Part shown: positions 27,430-35,498 of the stretch, in pieces
How the letters are laid out: the number at the start of each line of letters is the position of its first letter
Numbering within the stretch: position 1 is the first letter of the stretch
NCBI RefSeq assembly: GCF_018406605.1
Contig: NZ_AP024545.1
Coordinates: 2,232,001 to 2,296,000, forward strand
Direction: 5' to 3'
Origin: Noviluteimonas caseinilytica
GTDB taxonomy: Bacteria; Pseudomonadota; Gammaproteobacteria; Xanthomonadales; Xanthomonadaceae
Length of the DNA stretch: 64,000 bases
Translations under genes and position numbers: made by a program
The notes under the pieces: model-generated
What the model saw: only the letters and a program-made list of their open reading frames with translations
The model's database searches: none
Told to the model about the DNA's origin: nothing

Positions 27430-27575
27430 CTAGCCGCTGATGCTCTTAAGCGCAAGCTGCGCGCGCGTTCCGCATCGGTGTGGCCCATCCTGGTGCGTGT
27501 TCCAGCGGAAGTCGAGCTCGGTGACGTAGCGCTGCAAGTGCTGCTCGCCGACGTGATGGAACGTGCCGACCAAGC
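27430..27575 (-). pseudogene. IS1595/ISXO2-like transposase 3' remnant
   Basis: The minus strand reads GTFHHVGEQHLQRYVTELDFRWN then ALKSISG and a stop. This matches the C-terminal end of ISXO2-type (IS1595 family) transposases, where a GSFHH...HLxRYxxEFDFRxN block is characteristic. Nothing upstream in any frame continues the transposase, so only the last 45 or so codons remain. It marks a past insertion next to the toxin-antitoxin unit. Confidence 0.6.
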
Positions 27576-27643
27576 CGCGCTCAAGCAGGCTAAAAGAGGC
27601 GAGTGACGGCTTTCGACCCGAAGTGGACATTGGAGCGTCTATT

Positions 27644-28305
27644 TCACTTATCGGCCGGCGCATCCATGCGCAACACCAGGTAACGCATGAAGAACTGCGT
27701 GATCGGCCCCACGCATAACGCAAACACGAGAGTGCCCACGCCGACGGTTCCGCCCAGCACTACGCCATCGCGAGCACTACGATCTCGATGCCGGTGCGCA
27801 CGCGTTGGATCGACCAGCCCGTGCGGCGCGCGAATCCGGTCATCAGACCGTCGCGGGGCCCGGGACCGAGTTGCGCACCGACATAGAGCGCAGTGACCAG
27901 CGCACAGACCAACATTCCACCTGCCAGGCAGACGCAACGGAATGGCAAAGACTCGGGCGCATCAAACATCCGAAGATTGAAGCCAGGTGAAAGGCCCCAG
28001 CAGCAGCGTGTTGGCGATCGTGCCCAGCCCGGCATCTGCCGCAGCGGAATCCCGAGCAGCAACACCGCCACGGCGACCAGGACCATGACCCCGCCGAGCG
28101 ACAGCGGCAGGTGCTGTGCCGCGCCTTGGTGGAATACGACCCACGGCGAGCCGCCGAGCGCGCTTTTCATCAACAGCGTGTTGGACACGCCGTACAGCCA
28201 CAGGCCAGCCAGCAGACGCACGAGGCGCTCGGGAAAGCGGTCGGCCCGCAGTTGGGCGAGGGGGCCGAGATTAGCCAGTCCGAGGGGGGAGGTCTTGGAG
28301 TTCAT
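27644..28305 (-). pseudogene. YczE-type membrane protein, frameshifted
   Basis: The pieces together describe a YczE/YitT-like integral membrane protein: LGPLAQLRADRFPERLVRLL, ALGGSPWVVFHQG, then GLGTIANTLLLGPFTW in a second frame, then QLGPGPRDGLMTGFARRTGW back in the first, then GGTVGVGTLVFALCVGPITQFF in another. At least three frame changes are needed, two of which compensate. The gene is therefore broken. Start ATG 28303-28305 and stop 27644-27646 bound the recognisable homology. Confidence 0.7.
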
Positions 28306-28544
28306 GCGCGCCAGTATCTGGACGAGTCGCGCTTTCACGCAGAACCATGGCCCCGTGAGCTGACCCCTGAGCACTTGGCTGCGTTAATAAGCCAGTTCCC
28401 CTGCAAGCCGGTCTGCCGTGGCCTCCTTCAGGCGAGTTCGCGGCTATGCCGAAATTGGCCGCGCTCGTAATCGCGACAATTGGTTCTGCGGGCAGCATCA
28501 AGTCCAAAGCAGAGTGCATCCCAGCGACTTTGGAGGAACTCTGA

Positions 28545-28994
28545 ATGACCATGTACAAATCGCTTGTCTTTGCACTCGTCCTCATTGCCGCGCCACCATT
28601 CAGCACCCAGGCGTTTGCAGGAAATCCCGATACGCCCACCTACTTGGCCTACGCCGCAGAACCGGTTCAGAAGATTTATTCCGACGCGCTGCTTGGTTTC
28701 GCGCTTGAGTGGAAGTGCCAGTTTCTCGAGCAATCTGCTCGAGACATTTACGAACAGCGTCTAAGCACAACGCAAAACGAGTTTGAGGGGTATGTATTGT
28801 TGCAAGGCATGGCCAAGAACCCGCTGGAGGCTGTTGAATACGTCAAAGCGATGACAATGGCAGCAATACGCTTCGCCGCTGCTCAACCTTGCGATCCAGG
28901 GGCAAAGGAGGAAGTCTCTAAGGGGCTTCAGCGGTTGAAGGATTTCGACGAAGAAATGCGCAAGGATCTTAAGCCGTTGAAGCCAAACGATTGA
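28545..28994 (+). CDS. Exported hypothetical protein
   Basis: An intact 149-residue protein with a signal peptide (YKSLVFALVLIAAPPFSTQAFA, cleavage probably after AFA). The mature part is helical and charged, with two cysteines (EWKCQFLE and AQPCDPGA). GGAGG precedes the ATG. A 32-codon open frame (28446-28544, MPKLAALVIATIGS) ends exactly at the base before this start, which could indicate coupling or a leader peptide. Family unknown. Confidence 0.6.
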   Translation: MTMYKSLVFALVLIAAPPFSTQAFAGNPDTPTYLAYAAEPVQKIYSDALLGFALEWKCQFLEQSARDIYEQRLSTTQNEFEGYVLLQGMAKNPLEAVEYVKAMTMAAIRFAAAQPCDPGAKEEVSKGLQRLKDFDEEMRKDLKPLKPND

Positions 28995-29070
28995 TTTAAG
29001 CCGACGCTACGTCGCTCCCCCAGCTAGTTCAGAGTTAGAAATGCAGTGGCGGACACCTTTGGCGAACACC

Positions 29071-29337
29071 TCAACGCCTTGGATGCACGTAGTGCCCCTT
29101 CGTCGCGGCGCTCGTAAGTGCATCGATCAACTGCTTGGTATTTTTCCCGCTTTTGGCGCTGGATAGTTGCTGCCTAACAGCGGTCGGCAAGTAGTGATTG
29201 AACGCGTCGAGCAGCGTCCTCTTGTCAGCGTTGTGTGCAAACAGCACGGCAAGCGCTGTGGCTATGGCTTGGTTGGATGCCAGGAGATCGCTCAAGCGAT
29301 CCGAGACCGCTTGCGGGTCCAATTCTGGTTCGTTCAT
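29071..29337 (-). CDS. Small hypothetical protein
   Basis: An 88-residue, mostly helical protein (MNEPELDPQAVSDRLSDLLA...ATKGHYVHPRR). No motif is recognised. The ATG at 29335-29337 is preferred to one 12 bases upstream because it begins the charged helical part. It ends close to the exported-protein gene and is transcribed toward it. One flank of the duplicated segment lies 36 bases upstream. Confidence 0.5.
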   Translation of the reverse strand: MNEPELDPQAVSDRLSDLLASNQAIATALAVLFAHNADKRTLLDAFNHYLPTAVRQQLSSAKSGKNTKQLIDALTSAATKGHYVHPRR

Positions 29338-29372
29338 GGACGTCACCACTTACGCCGCAAAGCACGGCTTAG

Positions 29373-29754
29373 AGACCAACGTAATAACCGGTCGCAGCGG
29401 CCTAGGAATTATTCCCGGTGTACCCATGGTCACATGGCTACCGCTAAGGAGACGGCCTCACAGCTGGCCCGGCTCGCCACCATGGACGAGGTGTGCGGAT
29501 GCTTAAACGCTTGCCATCCTCACGATCAATCGCGCACGGCAAGAGTGGCTGTTCCACCCGATAGCGGAACTACCCCGTGATTGAGTCTAACGACGATATG
29601 GCGGCTAAGACTTTCTGCACGGAGCAGGATGAGGCTGTGCAAGGGCATGATTACGTGTGTAAGTGATTCTTCCAGAAAATTGCGCGCTTAGCGCTGGCCG
29701 TTCGAAAAAAAGTACATCGTTCGCTTGATCGCATCCAAATTTGGGAGGTGCGAA
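29373..29754 (+). other. Second copy of the duplicated flank and spacer
   Basis: The first 80 bases resemble 26368-26450, including ATTCCCGGTGTACCC and CACATGGCTACCG. Here the ATG at 29434 opens a 48-codon frame (MATAKETASQLARLATMDEV) that ends at 29580, possibly the surviving start of the gene that is frameshifted in the other copy. From 29581 to the subtilase start I see only a GGGAGG ribosome site at 29743. Confidence 0.45.
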
Positions 29755-31395
29755 ATGGCGGAAGTACGCGTGATGGTCGAGCTGCGCTATGAGGCGAGCG
29801 TTGCCGCGCAGGCATTCGACGGGCAGGTGCTGGGATTCGATGCAACTTCGGTTCCCGGGCTGCCAGGGATCCAGTTCGACCCGACATTTGCGCCGGTGCC
29901 GATGCCGGCCGAAGTCGATACGCCGAACGCGATCAACATGTTCGATTTGGAAACGGAGCCCGAGAACTCAACGTACGTCGTTCGCGCTGTTGTCGAGGAG
30001 AGCCGAATCGACGAGGTACGCAAGGCACCGAACGTGGTGGAGGTCTTTTCCGACCCCGAAATTGCGCCACAGATCGTCTGCCCAGGCGCCGGGCCCGTCG
30101 GGACCGACGCCGATGTCGAACGGCTACTGTGCGTGCCAAAGATGCGCCTGGCGAAAATGACCGGGCAGGGTGTTAACGTCGCCATCGTGGATACGGGCGT
30201 GAACATCGCGTACCTCAACGCGCACGGCAAAAATCCCTCGTTCGACGCAGCGAATAGTTGGGTGCCGAGGCCGGGGCTTGTCCCAGGAAGCTTGCCCGTG
30301 AGTCACGGAACCATGTGCGCATACGATGTCTGCATCGCGGCGCCGAACTGCACCCTTCTGGATATCGCGGTGCTGCAGTCGACGGCCAGCGGGCCCACCA
30401 TCATGAGCGGGGTGCTGTCGGACGCTTTGCGCGCATACCGGCATCTGCTCGCCTTCATGCTTGCGCCGCGCCGGCCGGGGGACTCTCGATCGCTTGTGGT
30501 CAACAACAGTTGGGGCATGTTCCATCCCTCCTGGGATCTTCCGGTCGGGGATCCTGGCAACTACAGCGACAATCCGAACCATCCATTCAATCGAATCGTT
30601 GGCGACCTCGAGCGGGCGGGTGCCGATATCCTGTTCGCCGCGGGAAACTGCGGCCGGGATTGTCCGGACGGTCGATGCCGCGGCATCACGACGAATGCCA
30701 TCTATGGCGCGAATGGACATCCTGCCGTCCTGTGCGTGGCGGGCGTGGACACCACGAAGGCGCGGGTCGGTTACTCCACAATTGGGCCCGGACGCTTGAC
30801 GCGCCAGAAGCCCGACATCTGCGGCTTTACGCATTTCCGGGGATCAGGCGTCTATGCCGCGGATGGGGGGACGTCCGCCGCTTGTCCGGTCGTCGCAGGC
30901 GTCGTCGCCGCCGTTCGGTCACGTCGTCCTTACAGCGCAGGGACACCGTCGACCCATCCTGCAGCGATCCGCAACCTCATCGCCACCACAGCCGAAGACT
31001 TAGGCGCCGGCGGATTCGACTTCGAAACTGGGTACGGCGTCGTTGGTGGATGCAAGCTCGCCGGACGATTTCGCGTGCCGACGATTTGCGACCTGTATCC
31101 GCGCATTTGCCAGGATCGATTCGACATTTGCAAACGCTACCCATGGCTATGCAGGAACGGCCAACCGTGGCCACCCCGCGAGATCGAGCCGCCACGCCCC
31201 ATTGATCGCGGGCCCACTTCCATGGAGAACGAACTCGGCTTTCAGCAATTTGCCGGCAGCGATGCGCCGATGCTGGGTGGTGACGAGGACGCGGTGGAAC
31301 TGGCGTATCGTGCTGGCTTCGAGGCGGGTGTGGAGGCCGCGATGCATACCGGTACACGTAGTGGCGAGAAGGATTGCGGTTGCGGAAAAAGTTAA
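29755..31395 (+). CDS. S8 family subtilisin-like serine protease
   Basis: A 546-residue subtilase. The triad is intact: Asp146 (VAIVDTGVN), His184 (VSHGTMCAY) and Ser374 (GGTSAACPV), with oxyanion Asn298 (AAGNCG). Residues 1-110 resemble an inhibitor-I9-like prodomain, ending in VVEVFSDPEIAPQ. There is no signal peptide or membrane helix, so it may stay in the cytoplasm or leave by an unusual route. The C terminus is cysteine-rich, including RICQDRFDICKRYPWLC and the final CGCGKS. GGGAGG lies eight bases before the ATG. A prodomain-like partner gene follows after 12 bases. Confidence 0.88.
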   Translation: MAEVRVMVELRYEASVAAQAFDGQVLGFDATSVPGLPGIQFDPTFAPVPMPAEVDTPNAINMFDLETEPENSTYVVRAVVEESRIDEVRKAPNVVEVFSDPEIAPQIVCPGAGPVGTDADVERLLCVPKMRLAKMTGQGVNVAIVDTGVNIAYLNAHGKNPSFDAANSWVPRPGLVPGSLPVSHGTMCAYDVCIAAPNCTLLDIAVLQSTASGPTIMSGVLSDALRAYRHLLAFMLAPRRPGDSRSLVVNNSWGMFHPSWDLPVGDPGNYSDNPNHPFNRIVGDLERAGADILFAAGNCGRDCPDGRCRGITTNAIYGANGHPAVLCVAGVDTTKARVGYSTIGPGRLTRQKPDICGFTHFRGSGVYAADGGTSAACPVVAGVVAAVRSRRPYSAGTPSTHPAAIRNLIATTAEDLGAGGFDFETGYGVVGGCKLAGRFRVPTICDLYPRICQDRFDICKRYPWLCRNGQPWPPREIEPPRPIDRGPTSMENELGFQQFAGSDAPMLGGDEDAVELAYRAGFEAGVEAAMHTGTRSGEKDCGCGKS

Positions 31396-31407
31396 GGAGA
31401 GATGGTG

Positions 31408-31680
31408 ATGCCGAAAGTGCTCGTCCAGTTGCGTGAGGATAGGATCCCACCCAGGTTGGAAGCGGTTCGCGACGCACTGGGCTTGTCGGACGACGACATT
31501 GATGCCGCGTATGGCATCGTGCCGATTGATTCCGCTTCGGGGCTCTATACCGTGAGAGTTGAGGAATCGGCCCGCGCGCGAATCGAAAGTGCGCTTCGCG
31601 ATCTTGGAGCGGGCGACGATCTGGAGGTAGGCATATTTTCGGACCCCCGAATTGAGCCTTTCGGCCCCCCGGAACTGTAA
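31408..31680 (+). CDS. Stand-alone prodomain-like partner of the subtilase
   Basis: A 90-residue protein (MPKVLVQLREDRIPPRLEAV...) that resembles the N-terminal domain of the preceding protease. GLYTVRVEESARARIESALR and LEVGIFSDPRIEPFG align with STYVVRAVVEESRIDEVRK and VVEVFSDPEIAPQ. AAGGAGA seven bases before this ATG favours it over the ATG at 31402. I infer a folding helper or inhibitor acting in trans. The two genes form one operon ended by a hairpin. Confidence 0.68.
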   Translation: MPKVLVQLREDRIPPRLEAVRDALGLSDDDIDAAYGIVPIDSASGLYTVRVEESARARIESALRDLGAGDDLEVGIFSDPRIEPFGPPEL

Positions 31681-31686
31681 CGATGT

Positions 31687-31711
31687 GGCCGGGGAACTTG
31701 GCTCCCCGGCC
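31687..31711 (+). terminator. Hairpin ending the subtilase operon
   Basis: GGCCGGGGA and TCCCCGGCC pair perfectly around ACTTGGC just after the partner gene. No T-run follows, so termination may need a factor or the hairpin may only protect the message end. Confidence 0.5.
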
Positions 31712-31827
31712 CTGGCGATCAGTGAAATCCAGTGGCTGGGTGAACTCCGTTGTCAAGTTGGACGGAAGGTGGCTGCTGCCTGCGTCCCGACGCGTTCGAG
31801 GGAAGGTCATAGCTCGAGGGTGCTCGT

Positions 31828-32187
31828 ATGGTGCCCATCTTTGTTCGTATCCGCCACGCTCGAACCAAGGCTACGCTCACTCAAACCGAGTTGGCCAGAC
31901 GTTTGGGCGTCCAACGCAGCGCCGTAACGCAATGGGAGCGATCGGCTGGTACAACGCCTAGCGTCTCGCACTTGTCCCAAATCGCCAGCGAAACACGGGT
32001 TTGTTTCGAATGGCTGGCGACGGGTCGCGGGCCACCCAGTCCAATTGATGGAACGTTCGACGAAGCGGTCGTGCTCAATGACTATGCGCACGACGAGCTA
32101 GAAGGTCGCGTCTTGGCAGCGCTGCGTCGTGTAGGAGGGCGCCGCCGAGAGACCGTTGTTCGTGTAGTTGAGTTGCTTTCAAGCTGA
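31828..32187 (+). CDS. XRE-family transcriptional regulator
   Basis: A 119-residue regulator with an N-terminal helix-turn-helix (IRHARTKATLTQTELARRLGVQRSAVTQWERSAG, about residues 8-42). WLATGRGPP is a common post-HTH turn in phage-type repressors. The C-terminal part is short and helical, suited to dimerisation. It could control the subtilase pair or the following genes; no operator was identified. Confidence 0.85.
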   Translation: MVPIFVRIRHARTKATLTQTELARRLGVQRSAVTQWERSAGTTPSVSHLSQIASETRVCFEWLATGRGPPSPIDGTFDEAVVLNDYAHDELEGRVLAALRRVGGRRRETVVRVVELLSS

Positions 32188-32404
32188 GTAGCAGAGTCGC
32201 CCGTGGCCGCAATGCGCGGCATAAGGGGTTGCCACATGGCTGGGAATGGGGTTCATCGGCGTCAGTAGTATTCACTGCCGCAGGGCGGCTGCGAGTGGTG
32301 CCCACGATCGCGACAGTGTCTCGCCATTTTCGGAAGATTGGTTTGGCTTTTGGTGGTCAGAATTGGCCACATTTCTAACCGACGGGACGATCACTCTGAA
32401 CTCG

Positions 32405-32956
32405 ATGCGTGGCCGTGGTGCCGGCGCGTGGACGGAGCCTGCCATTGTGAGATCTACCGAAGTCTTGGTTGCCAGGGTCGATGCGTGGAATATTCGATCC
32501 TGCGTTTCGCTCATCGGCATATTTGGTGCAGTTTTTCTTTTGAGTGCGTCACTTCATGGTCAGCCGCGCCTTATCGCATTGTCTGTTGTGTGTGTCGTAG
32601 GGGGCTTTGTATTCCTCCACATGGCGACTGCCGTGATCAAGGTCTACGACGATCGCCTAGTCGTGGGCTCTGGGTTGTATCGGCGTTCCATTCCCGTTTC
32701 CGACATTATCGGCACGTCCCAGGACCAATCCGGGACCAGCTTGGCTTGGCGACAAAACGGGATTGCACTGCCGGGATTCGGACTGGGATGGTTTTCGTCT
32801 CGGGGCGGACACCGACGACTATTCGTCGCACGAGGACTGACGCGAAACGCGATATTGATTCGAACTTCTGGAAAGTTCGACGTACTAGTGGGAGTGGTCG
32901 AACCGGTCAAAGTCTTAACCACTATCGCACAGCTTGTCAGCTCCCATCGTGAGTGA
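32405..32956 (+). CDS. Membrane-anchored PH-like domain protein
   Basis: A 183-residue protein with two transmembrane helices (about residues 30-75: CVSLIGIFGAVFLLSASL and LIALSVVCVVGGFVFL) followed by a bacterial PH-like beta domain (IKVYDDRLVVGSGLYRRSIP...LPGFGLGWF). The frame is open from 32246, but the ATG at 32405 starts just before the family-like part. A frameshifted paralogue lies at 48977-49494. Function unknown. Confidence 0.65.
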   Translation: MRGRGAGAWTEPAIVRSTEVLVARVDAWNIRSCVSLIGIFGAVFLLSASLHGQPRLIALSVVCVVGGFVFLHMATAVIKVYDDRLVVGSGLYRRSIPVSDIIGTSQDQSGTSLAWRQNGIALPGFGLGWFSSRGGHRRLFVARGLTRNAILIRTSGKFDVLVGVVEPVKVLTTIAQLVSSHRE

Positions 32957-32972
32957 GGTTGCACTAGGGAGC

Positions 32973-33179
32973 ATGGATCTTGCCGTGGCGTTCGTCATTG
33001 CGGTCGGGGCGTTCGCAAATTGGACTTCACTCCATGCCCGATTGCGGAATTCAGCCGACATCTGGTTAGTCCTGGCTGTCGGGATTCTTGCCTTTGGCTT
33101 CTGGATCAGCCAACGCCTGGACGCTGCGTTTACTGTTACTGCTTCCACTGTAGAAGGCAAGCAACGCGCCTCGGTATGA
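32973..33179 (+). CDS. Small membrane protein
   Basis: A 68-residue protein with two hydrophobic segments (LAVAFVIAVGAFANW and IWLVLAVGILAFGFWI). GGGA lies very close to the ATG, so a GTG at 32949 overlapping the previous stop is an alternative start. Its stop overlaps the glycosyltransferase ATG (ATGA), placing it in a three-gene unit with the PH protein and the glycosyltransferase. Confidence 0.5.
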   Translation: MDLAVAFVIAVGAFANWTSLHARLRNSADIWLVLAVGILAFGFWISQRLDAAFTVTASTVEGKQRASV

Positions 33180-34195
33180 GCCATGACCGCATGCCCGCCG
33201 CTGCCGTATCGATGGTCCGCAATGAATGCGACATCATTGAGACGTTTGTTCGCCTGAATCTTCGCCACTTCGACCACATTTGCATCGTTGACCACGGCAG
33301 CAGCGATTCGACGCCGACCATTCTTGCAGCACTCCAGTCGGAAGGGCTGCCCATCTCCGTGCAGCGAGCGGAGCACCTTTATCAAACGCAGGTCGAGACC
33401 ATCGGCGCGCTGGTGCGGGAAGCGGCAGCTTCAGGTAAATTCGACTTCATCGTGCCTTTGGATGCTGACGAATATCTTCTGCCGCCGCCGGATTTCTCTT
33501 GGGACCGGTTGAAGGAGCAGCTTCAAGAGAACCAGTACGGCCTGATTCCATGGCGAACTTATGTGCCGGCTTTAGACGTGCCGGCGGACGCACCGATGCA
33601 CGCCAGATTCGTGCAGCGGGATAGCGAGCCGGATCAATATTACAAGGTTGTCATCCCACAAGCTGTGGCGCGGCAGTGCACGGTTGCCCCAGGCAACCAT
33701 GCGCTTGTTTCCCCATCGGACGCGGTAGGCGTGGCGATCGACCTGCCCCTTGCGCATATCCCCATCCGGAGCAGCGAGCAGATCGTGCGGAAGGCGCTGA
33801 TTGGCAGCCATACGCTTTCCATCACACCGGGCCGCCATCCGACGGAGGGTTTCCATTGGGACATGATGGCCGAACGTCTTCGTTCGACGGGATATCGCCT
33901 CGACGGCAGCGAACTCGTCGAGATGGCGCTTCGCTATTCGTTGAAGCCTGAACTCCCGACTCCCGGAGTGTCGACCAGCGCTCCGGGCATCAGCGGTAGC
34001 GGTGACGATCTTCGTTATGCAGCCCTGTCGAAAATCGATGTGCTCGCCTCACTCGATGACTTCACTTTGCGGGCGTGCCGCGAACTCAACGCCGTGCGCG
34101 AGCGCCTCGAAGCGTCACGGGTCGAGGAAGAGAACGGCATCTTGGGCCGACTGTTCAAACGAAATCGTCGAAACGCCGCGCGCCCCGACCGCTGA
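33176..34195 (+). CDS. Family 2-like glycosyltransferase
   Basis: A 339-residue enzyme with a GT-A fold start (AAAVSMVRNECDIIETFVRL...HICIVDHGSSDSTPTIL) and the nucleotide-sugar DxD motif at Asp96-Ala-Asp98 (FIVPLDADEYLL). The later part (HWDMMAERLRSTGYRL) is helical. The acceptor is unknown; such soluble enzymes often modify surface polysaccharides or proteins. The ATG at 33176 overlaps the upstream stop and gives a normal N terminus. Confidence 0.82.
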   Translation: MSHDRMPAAAVSMVRNECDIIETFVRLNLRHFDHICIVDHGSSDSTPTILAALQSEGLPISVQRAEHLYQTQVETIGALVREAAASGKFDFIVPLDADEYLLPPPDFSWDRLKEQLQENQYGLIPWRTYVPALDVPADAPMHARFVQRDSEPDQYYKVVIPQAVARQCTVAPGNHALVSPSDAVGVAIDLPLAHIPIRSSEQIVRKALIGSHTLSITPGRHPTEGFHWDMMAERLRSTGYRLDGSELVEMALRYSLKPELPTPGVSTSAPGISGSGDDLRYAALSKIDVLASLDDFTLRACRELNAVRERLEASRVEEENGILGRLFKRNRRNAARPDR

Positions 34196-34263
34196 GGCCA
34201 GCGCCGGTATTCAGCAGGTGCGGTGCATCCAGTTTTTCGACTCAGCAGGTTGGCGATGACCAA

Positions 34264-34375
34264 TTAGTCGTCTGACGAATCTGGTCCCCGCGTTGAGGCA
34301 TTCACAGAACAAACCAGGATGGCCGCCTGCGGCCAACTAAAGAAGCCCAGCCTGGCGCGGCTTTTCATGAGCGGC
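34264..34375 (+). pseudogene. Antitoxin 3' fragment with degenerate terminator
   Basis: In one frame the DNA reads SSDESGPRVEAFTEQTRMAACG, nearly the C terminus of the intact antitoxin at 27003-27371 (SSDESSPPVEAFIERTRMAACG). The stop codon is mutated (TAA became CAA) and the terminator that follows is a decayed copy (GCCCAGCCTGGCGCGGC). The rest of the antitoxin and toxin are absent upstream, where the glycosyltransferase lies. It is a duplicated and truncated toxin-antitoxin unit. Confidence 0.8.
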
Positions 34376-34946
34376 ACGCGCGGCATCGACTCAGGCGCCG
34401 GCACAAACGACGCGACTCCTTCCAGCGACTAGATGGCAAACATGATGCGCCCGATGACGTTCGCGCTCGACCAAGGGTAGCTGATCAAGCCTATCGCTTC
34501 GGTGACTGTTCGAGGTGGGATACCAATTAATGACCGACGTCAGATGGCGTAGCGCCCAGCGTCCCGCACGATCTCCACAAACATCAACGCGAGAGTAGGT
34601 CGATGAGGACGTGGAGCGCGGCGCTACTTATGTTGGGAATGCTCGGGGTCGGCAGTCTATTCGGGGCAGAACGCGATACATCTGGGTGCGGATGGTGCGC
34701 GCAACATCATGTGTGACCGCCAGCGAATCGCAACCCCGAGGAGGAACCGGGCGCTCCCAAAACGTTATCCGCTGATCGCGCGCGTCCAGACGCCCCCCGC
34801 AACACATATCCACGAGCTTGTCGCGATGGTGTTGCTCAGGCGCAACAATTCAGGAGGAACCTGGCCTCACGCCCTGTCGGCTGCAGCCGAAGGTGTGGCG
34901 CGGCGTCGATCTGGGGGTCGAATATGCGAGGACTGGCCGCGTGGGG
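34376..34946 (+). other. Intergenic stretch after the antitoxin fragment
   Basis: About 570 bases without a secure gene. Longer open frames on both strands have no recognisable protein character. The only candidate is a 37-codon exported peptide listed separately. Nothing else was identified. Confidence 0.4.
34603..34716 (+). CDS. Possible short exported peptide or truncated gene
   Basis: A 37-codon frame, MRTWSAALLMLGMLGVGSLF followed by GAERDTSGCGWCAQHHV. The first 22 residues look like a signal peptide and the rest holds a CGWC motif. It may be a true small secreted peptide or the start of a lost gene. No strong ribosome site is visible. Confidence 0.25.
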   Translation: MRTWSAALLMLGMLGVGSLFGAERDTSGCGWCAQHHV

Positions 34947-35498
34947 TTAGGGCGCGCGCGATGACGGGGCGGACCACCCGCGGCGCGCTGCCCGCCGCAT
35001 GCTCGCCCGGACGACAATGCGATGGAACGGTGCGATGAGCGCAATGTACGAATGCCCAAGTGTGTTGTGGCACGTCACTACGGTCGACACGACTACCTGG
35101 TGCGCGTCTTCGGCTGGGCCGTCGACCGGTCGACAAAGTACCGACAGTCGAAAGTCCAGGTGCTTGTCGTCTTCGCCAAGGATGATTTCGCTCGATCTCG
35201 AGTAATAAATCCTGAAGACGCCGATGCGCTGGTCTGGCTTCGACGTGCTTGAAGCTTGAAGGTGCGTCGCTGTCTTGATCCCGAAAGGCCTGACCAGCAC
35301 GTCCCGCAGCCTCAGGAGCCACTGCATCGACGGCGGCGGCTGCGCGAAAAGGAGACGAGCGAGCACTTCCGGGTTGCGCGATGCGTGATCGGGAAGGGTG
35401 ATCGCGTAAGCATCGGCTAGGTCCACCGACTTGTAGAAGCCGCGGATTTGCGACTCGGTTGGAATGTCGACCGGGGAGATGCGGTTCGCGTCATGCAT
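34947..35498 (-). CDS. DUF2867 domain protein
   Basis: A 183-residue protein matching the DUF2867 pattern: YAITLPDHASRNPEVLARLL, MQWLLRLRDVLVRPFGIKT, EIILGEDDKHLDFRLSVL and IAPFHRIVVRASM. In some proteins this domain is fused to an NAD-binding SDR domain; here it stands alone. The ATG at 35496-35498 overlaps the upstream hydrolase stop by eight bases, making it last in the four-gene operon. Activity is unknown. Confidence 0.8.
   Translation of the reverse strand: MHDANRISPVDIPTESQIRGFYKSVDLADAYAITLPDHASRNPEVLARLLFAQPPPSMQWLLRLRDVLVRPFGIKTATHLQASSTSKPDQRIGVFRIYYSRSSEIILGEDDKHLDFRLSVLCRPVDGPAEDAHQVVVSTVVTCHNTLGHSYIALIAPFHRIVVRASMRRAARRGWSAPSSRAP

Noticed and set aside
34709..35038. 109-codon plus-strand frame in the spacer after the antitoxin fragment
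   Set aside because: Arg/Ala-rich composition, no motif, and it overlaps the better supported DUF2867 gene on the other strand.
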